NCBI GenBank assembly: GCA_030374765.1
Contig: JARGXX010000096.1
Span: 1,093,147-1,157,146 of the forward strand
Source of the DNA: Agarophyton chilense
Taxonomy: Eukaryota > Rhodophyta > Florideophyceae > Gracilariales > Gracilariaceae
Length of the DNA stretch: 64,000 bases
Direction: 5' to 3'
Numbering within the stretch: the stretch's first letter is position 1; each line of letters begins with the position of its first letter. This document shows positions 43,525-54,953 of the stretch, piece by piece. The notes under the pieces are model-generated. The model had not been told where the DNA came from and made no database searches. It saw nothing but the letters and a program-made list of their open reading frames with translations. The position numbers and the translations under genes are program-made.

Positions 43525-45551
43525 AACACCCAAGCAGACGCCCTCTCTCGATTACCTACGACAGGTGAAGCACTTGCCGACCCGGAGGTCGACGAGATCC
43601 CGTGCTTTACCTTGGAAGGGGAAACACCGACGGAGTCGGATTGACCCGAAACCGGGGAAGACACCATGGAAATGGATGAGCTACTCGCAGCGCGCGAGAA
43701 TGAAACACCCGTACCCGGGACCTTTGTACCCATCTCCACCGAGGAGATGATCCGAGGACAGTTCGGCGACCCGTTCTGCACGCGCATATGGGCCCGCCTA
43801 AACGGTGGAGAGGACCTCCCGTTCGAGGTAAACGACATCGTTTACCTCGTCCGGACGGTGGACCACCGATCCCAGATCGTGGTCCCCCACACCCTGCAAA
43901 CCAGGGTGCTCCACCTCTCACACTACCCGACCCTCGGGGGACACTCCGGTGGGAGAAAACTTTATCTAACCCTGCGAAGGGACTTTTATTGGCCCGCTAT
44001 GGCGGTTGATTGCTACGCTACGGTGCAGTTCTGCACCCAATGCGCAAAGAACCGTGTGAAACTCCGGAAGCACTCCAAACGGATGAAGCTTTTCCCCGCA
44101 AGGGCGCCCCTCGAGTTTGTCGCAATCGACATTCTCGGGCCTCTACTCAAGACGTGCAAAGGAAACAAGTTCCTCTTGGTTATCACTGACCGCTTTTCGA
44201 AGCTGGTGCGCACCGTACCTTTACGGAAGATCAACGCTTTCACGGTTGCGAACGCCTTCGTTGCGCACTGGGCGTTCGTTTATGGCCCTCCGATAGAGGT
44301 TCGATCCGATAACGGTAAGCAGTTCGCCTCTAAGTTCTTTCAGGACGTCTGCCGCATCCTCGACGTCAAGAACCTGTTTACTACCACCTACCACCCGCAA
44401 ACAAACGGACAGGTGGAACGCTTCAACCGCACCCTACTCGCGTCGCTACGCTCCTACGTATCCGATCACCCAATGACGTGGGATATTTATTCTGATGCTA
44501 TCACCTACGCCTAAAACACGCAGGTTCACCGGACAACCGGTCTGACTCCCTTCGAGCTTGTGCTTTCCAGGACACCCCCGCCAGTTGCGGTCGAACCCCA
44601 ACACAGGGTCAACTCTTTCCCCTCCGTGGGTCAATACCGCCTCAAGTGGAAGAACTGGCTTACCAAGCTCGTACCGGTCGCCTGGAAGTCCATGGAACGT
44701 GCCCAGGCCGCCTACAAGCGGGATTTTGATAACCGCTTACGCGGACCACTACCGGCACCGCCCAAGCCGGGAACCTACGTGTTCGTTCGCCTGGAGTACT
44801 TCAACCCCCGGACCGACAAGCGTCACAAGCTCTCGCCTGTCGCTGAAGGTCCGTTCCGGGTCGTGTCCTCCCTCCCCGGCACCGTTGTGGTGGACAAGAA
44901 TGGCGATCACGAACGTCTTTCACAAGACCGCATCGTAGCCGCCCCACGGTCGCAGGCGGAAAACGCATCAGCCCCCGTCGAAACGGCCTCAGATACCACG
45001 GGTACAACGGTGGCACCACTCCCCGCCGTGGTACGGCACCCCTCACGGGGTCTCTCCGATATACCAACTTTATCGGAACTACCGGCAATGCCGGGAACAC
45101 CTGGCCCTGGCGGCCAGCTACCCTTACGGGCGCCGCGCAGAGGTATTTATACCCGCCATGCGGTTAGCCCACCATCACCGGTCGGTCCGTCAAAGGAGGG
45201 GGAGGGGACCCGCTCAATCGCGGAAGCATCACCGTCGCAACGGAAGTTTAACCGGACACCCCGGGCAAGGCCCCCAAGCGGGCAACCGGCATCGTCGCCG
45301 GACGCCAATCCGCACCCGCGGGACGCGGCGGTCAACCCGACCGCCACGCAACCCCGAAAGGGGAACCAAGGCGCTCGAAGACCCGAAGCCGGGAAGCGAG
45401 ACCCTACGGACGCTCCGCATCGCGTGGAAGCAACTGAGGGCTCCCCGCACATTCGCGGTCGCACACCGAGCGTTTCGGTCGATACCGGTACTCCGGCGGG
45501 CGCTGCCAAAGCAGGTCCAGCGAGCCACTCCGTTGAGAACGGTACGAACCC
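43525..45551 (+). pseudogene. Gypsy-C integrase and Pro/Arg-rich tail
   Basis: Same frame as the RT, with a TGA at 43642 and a TAA at 44512 (the family has Tyr there, as in YAYNTQVH). The HHCC region is near 43920-44050 (LSHYPTLGGHSGG, FCTQCAKN). Catalytic Asp 44128, Asp 44308 and Glu 44416 have the expected 35 residues between the last two. After the integrase C-terminal domain comes a long low-complexity Pro/Arg/Gly-rich tail. Copia-A copy 4 splits a Pro codon at 45551. Confidence 0.88.
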
Positions 45552-46224
45552 TCACAACGTGAGCGCAGGTTAGGTAAAGGAAAAGGAAGAAGAGGGGGAA
45601 AAGACGAGAAGAAGAGAAAAATAAAAGAAGAGAAACAAAGGAAGGTAGTCAGCCTTGACATTTTACTTCGATCGTTGGCGACCGTCATTGAAAACTATAT
45701 CTACCTCGCACGCAGTTCCGCCGCCGGTGCTGACCGTCGGCGGGTGACCCACGTCTCACACCTTGCCACTGTGCGACGAGGAGTTGCGCGCCAAAACAAT
45801 TTCAAACATGAAGCATATCAAATAAAAACTCAAAAAATCATCCAAAGTGGTGCGCCAGTGCCAACCACCCCGCGCAGCCCAGATTCGGCTGTTACGGCCA
45901 AACCCCGTATCCAGCCCACATTCGCACCTTCTCTCCAACTGCATAGCCCGTGCTCATTCAGCGCTCTCGTCCAATCAAATCGCTCCACTTGGGCCGAAGC
46001 CCCAACACGCCCCATTAGAACCAGACCACTTGTCCATACCACGTTGCATGAGGGCATTTGAAGTAGCCAATCAGATGGCCGTTTCACGTTGAGATTGAGA
46101 TGAGGCGCATATGCGTTTTTCCGCGGAGGGTGCCCAAAAGTGCCCATGCTTAAATCCACTTTTTGTTTTCCACTATTTCCAACACTCCAAAGGGCTTGGG
46201 GGCACAGTCGACCAAACCTCAACA
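45552..46224 (-). repeat. Copia-A copy 4 3' LTR
   Basis: Reversed LTR, TCACAACGTG to CCTCAACA on the plus strand. It shares private changes with 50961-51633 (for example GACATTTTACTTC and CACCTTCTCTCC) that set this copy apart from copy 3. Confidence 0.93.
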
Positions 46225-49025
46225 CTCCTCCTCGACTGCTCGGCCAAGTCCAACACGGTCCGCGTTATTGTTGTGAAGACCTGGGCCAAGTGGTTTAGTT
46301 AAGAATTCCGCATCATTGTCTTCACTTGGAACGTACGTCACATTGATGTGACTATCCTTGACTAGTTCCCGAACGAAGTGCAACTTAACGTCAATGTGCT
46401 TAGCGCGACCCGACGGACAGCGTTCACCAGTTGCCCAGTCAATGGCGCACTGGTTGTCCGAACGAATGGGCACAGCACCTTGCACTTTCCATCCAATCTC
46501 CTTAAGCACACGCTTCAACCAAATGACCTCCTGACACGCAAGCGTCAAAGCATAATACTCGGCCTCGCCGGTAGACAACGCCACCGAAGCCTGTTTTCTT
46601 GCGCCCCACATACATGTCGCTTTGCCAAGCTTCACTAAGAAACCAGACATTGACTTGCGATCACGCGTGTCCGCAGCGTAGTCAGAGTCAACGTACGCTT
46701 CCAGTTTCACCATGCCAGAGTGATAGTGCACACCATGTTCAGTTGTACCGCGAAGGTAACGAAGAACCCGCTTTGCTGCCTTGTGACAGTAGGCCGTGGG
46801 CGATTTCTGAAAACGAGCCAAGATTAGGACGGGTGCTAATATATCCAACCGAGTTCTCAGTGCCAAATACAAAAGCGATCCAATGATCTGCTGGTACAGC
46901 TGAGTATCCTGGATGGATTTGTCTTTCTCAGATGTCCACCCGGTAAAAAAAGATTCTACCATAGGGGTGCATGCCGGCTTGGATCGCTGAAACCCGAAAC
47001 GGCGCAACACGCTTTCCGTGTACAGTGACTGACCAAGATACAGCGACACAGGTCGACCATCTGAATCTAAAGTCCATTTGAATTCAACGCCGAGGTACAA
47101 GTTCACTTCGTCCGCCACACGCAGCTCGTAAAACGACTTAAGCTCCTCCAAAATCGCATCACGTTCCATGGCAGAAGTTGTGAATATTAGCAAGTCATCC
47201 ACATAAACTAGCACGAACGCATCCTCATTGCTCTCGTTTTGGCGGCGAAACACGCAAGGTGCACTGGGTAACTCTTCAAAACATATGCTTTTCATATCCT
47301 CGCATAGTTTGTTGTGCCATGCCAAGTGCGCTTGCTTCAGTCCATAGATAGCCTTGAGCAATTTGAAGCATCGTGAAGTCACGCCAGGTATACCTCGAGG
47401 TGACATGATCCACACATCTTCCTCAAGTTCGCCATTGAGAAACGCAGTCTTCACATCCACCTGTACCACATACATGCGCAAGCATAACGTCAGATACAAG
47501 AATATGCGAACCAAAGAGAACGAAACAACTGGTGCATAAGTCTCCATGTAGTCCTGACCATATGTTTGGTGGTTTCCACCGGCTACAACACGAGCCTTAA
47601 AACGTTCAACTGACCCATCAGCATTGCGCTTTACCTTCAGTATGACGTGAGTTGGTAGTGGTTGTGAAGCAGGAGAGTCATCAGGTTTCCAAGTTTGCTT
47701 CGACTCCAATGATGAAAACTCTTCATCGACGGCTGCTTGCCACATGGTACGCTCCTCCGCACTGGCGGACATTGCCTCCTTGAGTGAGGGCTCATCACTA
47801 GTAGTGACTTTGACTTGCGATGTACAGTGAGCAGACCCTGCCATGAACCACCTCAGAGGTTGACGGCGCGTGCGCCGCGGGTAGCGTGGTTCCGTATCAG
47901 CGTTGGCAGATGTATCAAGGTCATCAGCAGCACTTTCGTCATCACTTTCGGAATCCTGTGCATCGTCTTCATTGCTGCCGGAGTCTGACTCCGACTGCCT
48001 GAGTGCTGGAATCAGGTGCGAGGATCCGTCATGAACCACCTCCTCCTCAGCATTATCGACGGAGAAGGTATCCGATTCGTCATCAATGCTATCACATAAT
48101 CCCATATCAGAGCTATAGTCAGCATCTGACGCACTTTCATCATCCATGTAGTTGGCAAGAGATGATGCGCCAGGGAACTTGGATTCATCAAAAGTAACAT
48201 GTCGTGACTCAATAATACGCGGAGTACCGTCATTATCAACGACGAGTACCTTGTACACACCATGCTCAAGAGTCTCCAAGTACACTCCCTCAAGTGCACG
48301 AGACTCGAACTTGGGTCCACGCGGAGTCCTTAGCACGAATGCAGTGCATCCAAACACACGCACGTGCTTCAACAAAGGTTTATTTCCAGTTACCAGAAAG
48401 TAGGGACTGTTGTTAACAGTAGAATGTTGCACTCGATTACGCACAAAGATAACATGTTTCAGCGCATATGGCCACAAACATTCTGGTAGATCGGCTTGGA
48501 TCAGCAACGATCGAGCAGCTTCCACCATGGTACGATTGATGCGCTCAGCTATAGCGTTGTGTTCGGGGGTGTATGGAGCAGAGAAAGAAGTGAGGCCATG
48601 TTCTGCTGCCAAGTTCTCTTGCAGGGCAATATATTCTTCTGCACCGTCCGAGTGCAAACTTTTGATATGCACTCCTCCAAGCTGCTTAAACTTTGCCGCA
48701 ATACCCACAAACACATCACTAAGAGCACTGCGATGCATCACCAGACCTAGGAACACATACCGTGAGTGATCATCGAGGAATGTACATGCATATTGAAACT
48801 TTTCCGGAAAAGACATTTCTAGAGGACCTACAATATCCGAGTGCACAATGTCACCAACCGCGGATGCATGTTCAAAGTGACCTGGGAACGGAAGCTTATG
48901 AGCCTTGCCAAGTCGACATGCTCGGCATACCTCCTCCATGTCACACAAGTGCGGCACTCCATCTGCGTACTTGTGTACATGTTGCAGATCACGTTGGTTG
49001 ATGTGAGCCAGTCGTCGGTGCCACA
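46219..49025 (-). pseudogene. Copia-A copy 4 integrase, RT and RNase H
   Basis: An open frame of about 935 codons on the minus strand, from the integrase HHCC region (WHRRLAHINQ) through the D/D/E motifs (HSDIVGP, HSDGAEEY, IAERINRT), the acidic linker, RT with YVDD and RNase H, to the stop formed by the LTR. No stop or frameshift is seen. It is separated from its start codon by the solo LTR at 49026-49699, so it would not be translated from the normal start. Confidence 0.93.
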
Positions 49026-49699
49026 TCACAACGTGAGCGCAGGTTAGGTAAAGGAAAAGGAAGAAGAGGGGGAAAAGACGAGAAGAAGAGAAAAATAAAA
49101 GAAGAGAAACAAAGGAAGGTAGTCAGCCTTGACAATTTACTTCGATCGTTGGCGACCGTCATTGAAAACTATATCTACCTCGCACGCACTTCCGCCGCCG
49201 GTGCTGACCGTCGGCGGGTCACCCACGTCTCACACCTTGCCACTGTGCGACGAGGAGTTGCGCGCCAAAACAATTTCAAACATGAAGCATATCAAATAAA
49301 AACTCAAAAAAATCATCCAAAGTGGTGCGCCAGTGCCAACCACCCCGCGCAGCCCAGATTCGGCTGTTACGGCCAAACCCCGTATCCAGCCCACATTCGC
49401 ACATTCTCTCCAACTGCATAGCCCGTGCTCATTCAGCGCTCTCGCCCAATCAAATCGCTCCACTTGGGCCGAAGCCCCAACACGCCCCATTAGAACCAAA
49501 CCACTTGTCCATACCACGTTGCATGAGGGCATTTGCAGTAGCCAATCAGATGGCCGTTTCACGTTGAGATTGAGATGAGGCGCATATGCGTTTTTCCGCG
49601 GAGGGTGCCCAAAAGTGCCCATGCTTAAATCCACTTTTTGTTTTCCACTATTTCCAACACTCCAAAGGGCTTGGGGGCACAGTCGACCAAACCTCAACA
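49026..49699 (-). repeat. Solo Copia-A LTR inside Copia-A copy 4
   Basis: A 674-bp reversed LTR with ccaca at 49021-49025 and 49700-49704. It lies in the integrase gene of another member of its own family and is the youngest layer of this part of the nest. Confidence 0.94.
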
Positions 49700-49704
49700 C
49701 CACA

Positions 49705-50047
49705 GTTGAGTCTCCGTAGACTTAGTCGAAAGCGCAAGTTCCACACCAGCATGCCCTAAAGGTTGAGGCAGTGTGTACATGCGAGATACCTTGTCACGAT
49801 CACCAATGCCTACCTCAAAACCATTTGACTCTAGCCTCAAACGTACACTGTGACGACCGAAGAGCGACTCAATACCTTTGTCGGCCAAACACCCGGTTGA
49901 AACCAAGTTGTATCCCAGAGCGGGGGTCAGTAGGGCATCACTCAGACGTATATTCGCATTGTACAAAGGAATGATCACCTCTCCGCGTTGTTTAGATACA
50001 ACAGATGTGTTATCGGCAAGCATCACTGTCATTTCCGTGTCCGACAT
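49705..50047 (-). pseudogene. Copia-A copy 4 Gag-Pol start with gag deleted
   Basis: The frame starts at the usual ATG (50047 on the minus strand), reads six normal Gag codons (MSDTEM) and jumps in frame to TVMLADNTS, which is codon 391 of copy 3. This removes codons 7-390: all of Gag, the zinc knuckle and the catalytic DSGA of protease. It then reads to STETQLW, where the solo LTR interrupts. Apart from that LTR the deleted frame would be open to the end of RNase H. Confidence 0.92.
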
Positions 50048-50424
50048 ATTTCAGTCTGTTATCCACGAAGCAGATAGAACGGAACCAAACGAAATTAATT
50101 AGTAGAGGGAAGCAGAGTGAGGGACTCAATGCCTTGGGAAGTTTAAGAAAAGGGCCACGAGCAGTGATGAATTCGTGGCCGAGCTTGCCCGAACGGAGTA
50201 TCCCAACTCAAACGTTCGACAGCGAGGACGACAGCGGAGACTTTTGACGTAGCCTGCAACGCTCACCGAGACGCGTCTCGTACGCGATCACAAGCGGAGC
50301 TCGGGTGCTCCCACGCTTGGAGTATACTCACGGGCAGTGGCAGAAGGCGTACCCGGAACAGACAAACTTCTCGACTTCGGGTTGAAACTTCTTGATTGAA
50401 CCTACCGAGACTTGCTCGAGGTAG

Positions 50425-50645
50425 GCGGGCGCACTGGCGGGAGAAACTACCTCCGCTACCCTAAAGGATGATCCCCTGGACCCTGGTTACTCTCTCCAGG
50501 TGAGGTACGCTTTGATTACCTACCGAACTCTGCGCACTTCAGAGTCCGGCGCTTTTAGTCCCTACGAGGCGTCCCAAGGAGGGGTGTCGTCAAGATACAC
50601 TTCCCCCAGTTGACCCAAGCTAGCCTCTTGCGGGAAAGTAGCGCG
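50425..50645 (-). promoter_or_regulatory. Candidate structured leader RNA of Copia-A copy 4
   Basis: Reversed copy of the block at 21510-21730, complete. The leader (50048-50960) holds no other supported feature except the primer site. Confidence 0.48.
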
Positions 50646-50946
50646 GTCGTGCGGTGTAGTACGGTTGCTCCTACACTTCCAAGCCCAATTCATCGACCTC
50701 CGTACTCTACGGACGGAGAGCAGGATTTGGCAGACTTCCCGGTCTCGTGCCAAGGGGGTACTAACAAACGCGATATGTTTTCGCCACCAAGGAGGAAGTC
50801 CGCAGGGTACACGCCTGTCGCAAAACAAAATAACTTCTTGAATCCAGATGAGCGTTAGTCGTAGATCGCGCACCTGTCGCAGTAGGGAATCTTCTTGAAT
50901 CCAAATAAATGTTAGTAGAGCGTGACGTCTGCGAAGAGTCGACGCT

Positions 50947-50960
50947 CTGGGCCCATAACC
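50947..50960 (-). promoter_or_regulatory. Primer-binding site of Copia-A copy 4
   Basis: CTGGGCCCATAACC on the plus strand, the complement of the family's primer site, adjacent to the LTR. Confidence 0.83.
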
Positions 50961-51633
50961 TCACAACGTGAGCGCAGGTTAGGTAAAGGAAAAGGAAGAA
51001 GAGGGGGAAAAGACGAGAAGAAGAGAAAAATAAAAGAAGAGAAACAAAGGAAGGTAGTCAGCCTTGACATTTTACTTCGATCGTTGGCGACCGTCATTGA
51101 AAACTATATCTACCTCGCACGCAGTTCCGCCGCCGGTGCTGACCGTCGGCGGGTGACCCACGTCTCACACCTTGCCACTGTGCGACGAGGAGTTGCGCGC
51201 CAAAACAATTTCAAACATGAAGCATATCAAATAAAAACTCAAAAAATCATCCAAAGTGGTGCGCCAGTGCCAACCACCCCGCGCAGCCCAGATTCGGCTG
51301 TTACGGCCAAACCCCGTATCCAGCCCACATTCGCACCTTCTCTCCAACTGCATAGCCCGTGCTCATTCAGCGCTCTCGTCCAATCAAATCGCTCCACTTG
51401 GGCCGAAGCCCCAACACGCCCCATTAGAACCAGACCACTTGTCCATACCACGTTGCATGAGGGCATTTGCAGTAGCCAATCAGATGGCCGTTTCACGTTG
51501 AGATTGAGATGAGGCGCATATGCGTTTTTCCGCGGAGGGTGCCCAAAAGTGCCCATGCTTAAATCCACTTTTTGTTTTCCACTATTTCCAACACTCCAAA
51601 GGGCTTGGGGGCACAGTCGACCAAACCTCAACA
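50961..51633 (-). repeat. Copia-A copy 4 5' LTR
   Basis: A 673-bp reversed LTR followed by the aaccc duplication at 51634-51638. Confidence 0.93.
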
Positions 51634-51638
51634 AACCC

Positions 51639-52383
51639 CATGGGGGAAAAGAGGCGCGACGACAAGTCGAAAACCGCCTCCCTTGCCGAATAATCGGAGC
51701 CAATCGTCCGCGACGGTCCGACCACCCGTCCTCAAGATCACGTGACCCGGGCGGGAGATTGGACCAATGGGCACCCAGCATCCCGGTCATTGGCTGACAG
51801 CCACCCCGCGGAGGCGGATCGCCGGGACGGTGAACCACTCACCGTCCAGGGCGCACCGCACAGCGGAAACTGCCCACCAATGGGAACGCAGCATGCCGCA
51901 AATCAAGCGGAGGCCTCCAGCGAACCGTCACCAAGACGGAAGGACCCCCGCAAACTCGCGGTAGGAGCGGACTTCCGGGAAGCCCCTACTGCCCAGCGGA
52001 AACACAACCCGGCCGTGCCGGCAACTTCCGCGAAACGGTACGGCAGCCCCGGCAACCCGGCAACAACCGCAGAGCGGAATGACAAACCAGGTGACCCCGA
52101 ACAGGCGACGACGAGCCCAGAACCATGCGGCGCTGAGGCTCGGGCCACCACCACCCGGCAAGGCCGGAAAGTTTACGTGCAGGAGTACGTCCTCGACCGA
52201 ATCGTCGGACATAGCTACGATGAGCACGGGGTGCTCCAGTACCGGTCCGGCTGGTACGGATACGGGCCGGAGTGGGACACCCCGGAGCCCATCGAGCACC
52301 TCCCGCGCTCCGCGGTAATGCGATACCACCGCCTTGAGGGGACCGCACTCCCAGCCACGCTGGTAAACGCCCAAGAGGGATAA
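51639..52383 (+). pseudogene. Gypsy-C Pol C-terminus with chromodomain
   Basis: After removal of Copia-A copy 4 the Pol frame continues here (split Pro codon, then MGEKRRDDKSK), with one TAA at 51691-51693. A long Pro/Ala/Arg-rich linker leads to a chromodomain at about 52168-52345: EYVLDRIVGHSYDEHG, then YRSGWYGYGPEWDTPEPIEH and MRYHRL. The aromatic cage positions of HP1-like chromodomains (Tyr in EYVL, Trp in SGW, Tyr in YGYG) are all occupied. Such domains bind methylated histone H3 in known chromoviruses; that this one does so is inference. Confidence 0.82.
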
Positions 52384-52716
52384 ACCGTGAACACGAAATG
52401 GAATGGCTGATGGCGCCACGCACCATTTCCGTCCATGCCCCAACGCGGGGAAGGAAGCAACCGCTCACGCTATCCCAACGTCGTTGGTGGTCGTACCAGT
52501 TACCTGGTCCGCGCGCGAAGCGCCCACCGTTAAACACGAAACTCCCAGCTAGGCTGGTTCCCTGCAACGCCGGAACCCCGGTTGAAGGCCGGTACCCCGG
52601 AAAGAAAGAAGTGGACTTGGGAAAGGGCGTCGGAAAGGCGACCCTCTTCTTTTTATTTTTCACTACTGGCAAGGGCGCCCTAGTGGCGCCGCCCTACATT
52701 CTACCGGAAGCTCCGG
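52384..52716. other. Gypsy-C spacer between pol and antisense ORF
   Basis: 333 bases without a supported gene on either strand. The two coding regions converge here, the Pol end from the left and the antisense ORF end from the right, so both transcripts would need to end or overlap in this stretch. No terminator or poly(A) signal is obvious. Confidence 0.6.
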
Positions 52717-54492
52717 TCATTCCTCCGCACGAGGTGGACCCCCGCCCAGGCGGTTGGCTAAGGCATCCCGCATGGCGGCCACATCACCCGAGATCTCGGA
52801 AGGGCGAAGCCCCACCTCCCGAAGGAAGCGCGCGATGACCTCGCCCCGCTCCGCGCCAGCGGCAGTTGCGGGCGGGCCCGCCACCGATGGAGTCGGATAG
52901 GAATCCGTTCGCATGGCATCAGCAGCCCCGGATGGAGCCGCACCACCGTATTCAACGGACCCCTCACCGGCCTCGCCGGACTCCTCATCCTCCATCGGAG
53001 CGTAATTCGAATCCTCCGGTTCGTTGTCGACCATCGGGTCACCATCCGCATAGCCGCGGTAATAGTCGCTCGAGTCGACATACCCTCGCGGGTGGTCGGC
53101 TGGGACTTCACGCGGCGCATGCCGGTTGGCTTCCGCTTCCTCGCGGCTGATCTCGTGGTACTCCCAGGGGTCGAAGTAGATGAAATCCCCCGCTAGCGCC
53201 GTATTCCTCCCGAATCCGGGGCCAGACCCGCGACGCGGTTGAATGCGTTGGGAGTTCTCCAGCGGGACCTCATCCCACTGGACCCCCTCCACAAAGTCGA
53301 GGAGGCCCAGCATCTCTTCTTGGTTCGCCTCGCCCCCGAGGGGGATTCACATGTCCAAACGACGGATTGCAGCCCGCACACGCGGTGGCACGTACCACAA
53401 TCGGTATTGGTCGTACGCCTCAGCGAGGATAAAAGCCGCAGTGCGGACGGCCCATTCGCTTACCACGACGGACCAACACCCCGACTTGGGATCGTTCAAG
53501 AACGACAACTCTACATAAGTGAAGACTGGGGGCAGCTCAATAAAGCAACCCCAGCACGCCTCCAAGGACGACCACCAGTCTGGGAGACTGACGTACCGAC
53601 CACGTCGGTGAGCAGGCGCGATGCGCTCAATCTCCGTGTTCTGGTACGGTACGAAATACCCGGACCGGGCCCGCCAACGCTTCTCATCGCGGATGAAGTT
53701 CTGAAGGAAGTTCGAGCGCGACTGCCGCGGTTGGTAGCGAAACTCTGCCCGGAGAATCGGTCGTCCCCAGCAAAGGGCGTCTTGCCGAGCGATCGGTGTG
53801 CCCCTCCAAGCGAGGGTTTCCAATCCGTTAAAACGGTCACAGTACGACATTTCCCCGCGAGTGCGGTAAAGGTGGACGTCGAATTCGACCTCTGGCGGTA
53901 TCGGGAACTCGAAAGGCGCCCGATGGTGCCTGAGATAAGCGATCCGCACAAGCGCGGCCTGAGCCTCCGCAGAGGATTCACCGCGTCGGCGGAGTATGTG
54001 GTGTACCGGGATAGCGATACGATCACGCCAATCCCAGGACATGGTCACCACGCCGGGCAGGTCGCCCGGGAGCATCTCCGAATTATCGGTGTAGGACTGG
54101 ATCAAATCCTTGTCGCGGACAGCCAATGGGTGAAACCAAGGCGCATACCGCAACATCGCGGAGCCATGCCGAGTTCTCGGATTTGCACCCACAAGGGCGT
54201 CGTAGGTCGGCCACTGCGGTGGGTCCGCCTGTCCCCGAAAGCGGGCGCCAATACGGTGGTCTTCGTACGCGAGGTTGGTAACATCCCCAGGGTGGGGCGC
54301 GGATCGGAAGCCGGTGGAACCGCCAAGGGCGGGAGTCGTGGATATGTTATGACGGTCGGGGTTGGACATGGTGCGTGTTGGTGTGCTGTGGTTGGAATCG
54401 GATACGATGAGCTTGCGTGGAATCCTTGGTGAAGGTGTGTTGGTTTCCTGAGACCCGGTGTCGGGCGCGCTCTTATCATGACGAGCTGCCAT
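52717..54492 (-). pseudogene. Gypsy-C antisense ORF, unknown function, one in-frame TGA
   Basis: It lies on the minus strand between the chromodomain and the 3' LTR. From the ATG at 54490-54492 a frame of 381 codons runs to a TGA at 53347-53349; the same frame then goes on for about 209 codons to a stop at 52717. The first part aligns with the antisense ORF of Gypsy-B over most of its length. The second part is acidic (Glu/Asp-rich) with a Tyr-rich stretch and has no counterpart in the deleted Gypsy-B copy. No signal peptide, membrane segment or known domain is apparent. The start lies about 50 bases from the LTR, so transcription would have to start in or near the 3' LTR. Confidence 0.68.
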
Positions 54493-54527
54493 GCCGACAT
54501 CCTCTTCGAGGTGTTCGCCCTGTCTTA

Positions 54528-54540
54528 AGGGGGGGGGATA
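54528..54540 (+). promoter_or_regulatory. Polypurine tract of Gypsy-C
   Basis: AGGGGGGGGGATA abuts the LTR start TGAAGAG. A run of nine G is a typical plus-strand primer. Confidence 0.75.
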
Positions 54541-54953
54541 TGAAGAGAAACGTCCTCCAGGGAGGTTTTTGGGGACTTAAGCTTTTTCCGGAGCCTCCGG
54601 CGTGCAACCTCGTTATGAGTAGGAGTAATCCGTTTTCACGGCGATGGCCGGAACGCCGGTGATGCACCGGCGAAACCGGGTGCCATACGCGTGGCCGCAG
54701 CGCCCGCGCGACACGTGGCCGCCAGATTGGCCCCTTTGTAAGACGGACATGTAGCTATTTAGGATAGACTTTACTTATTCTATTCTACGGTGACTACAGT
54801 ACTTAGGCCGCCGGCCTCGCAGCCGCCGGTCCAGTAAAGTCTCCCCAACAAGGGTGATCTTGGTCTTCCAGATCTTGGCTCTGGGTCGAACCGCCTGCGC
54901 GAATATACAACTCCTTACTGAGGGATTTCCCGTGGTGCACGGCTTCCCAACCC
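54541..54953 (+). repeat. Gypsy-C 3' LTR, first 413 bp
   Basis: It matches 37915-38330 closely, then is interrupted after CTTCCCAACCC by the Gypsy-D LTR. The expected continuation (CCTTGGACG) is not in the window. Confidence 0.88.

Larger units (their letters stand above)
45552..51633 (-). mobile_element. Copia-A copy 4, reversed, with in-frame gag deletion
   Basis: Both 673-bp LTRs are present and differ at one base by eye (CTTCAAATG against CTGCAAATG in element orientation). The 5-bp duplication is aaccc (45547-45551 and 51634-51638). The interior lacks about 1.15 kb of gag and the start of protease, and a further solo LTR sits in integrase. The near-identical LTRs show recent insertion, so the gag deletion may have been present in the RNA that inserted. 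Confidence 0.94.
37915..54953 (+). mobile_element. Gypsy-C, decayed Ty3/Gypsy chromovirus-like element
   Basis: 5' LTR, primer site, gag, PR-RT-RNase H-IN, a C-terminal chromodomain, a large antisense ORF, polypurine tract and the first half of the 3' LTR. Copia-A copy 4 (45552-51633) interrupts the Pol tail with an aaccc duplication; removing it restores the frame. Gypsy-D begins inside the 3' LTR at 54954. Gypsy-C itself is inserted in the antisense ORF of Gypsy-B. Base composition is visibly more GC-rich than in Copia-B or Gypsy-E. Confidence 0.9.

Noticed and set aside
45158-45562. ORFs on both strands in the Gypsy-C Pol tail
   Set aside because: The region is GC-rich low-complexity sequence, in which stop codons are rare in all frames. 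Only the Pol frame has continuity with integrase and chromodomain.
51986-52672. A 228-codon minus-strand ORF opposite the Gypsy-C chromodomain
   Set aside because: It is in a different frame from the antisense ORF upstream of it and is best explained as the complement of the GC-rich chromodomain coding sequence. No homologue is seen in Gypsy-B.
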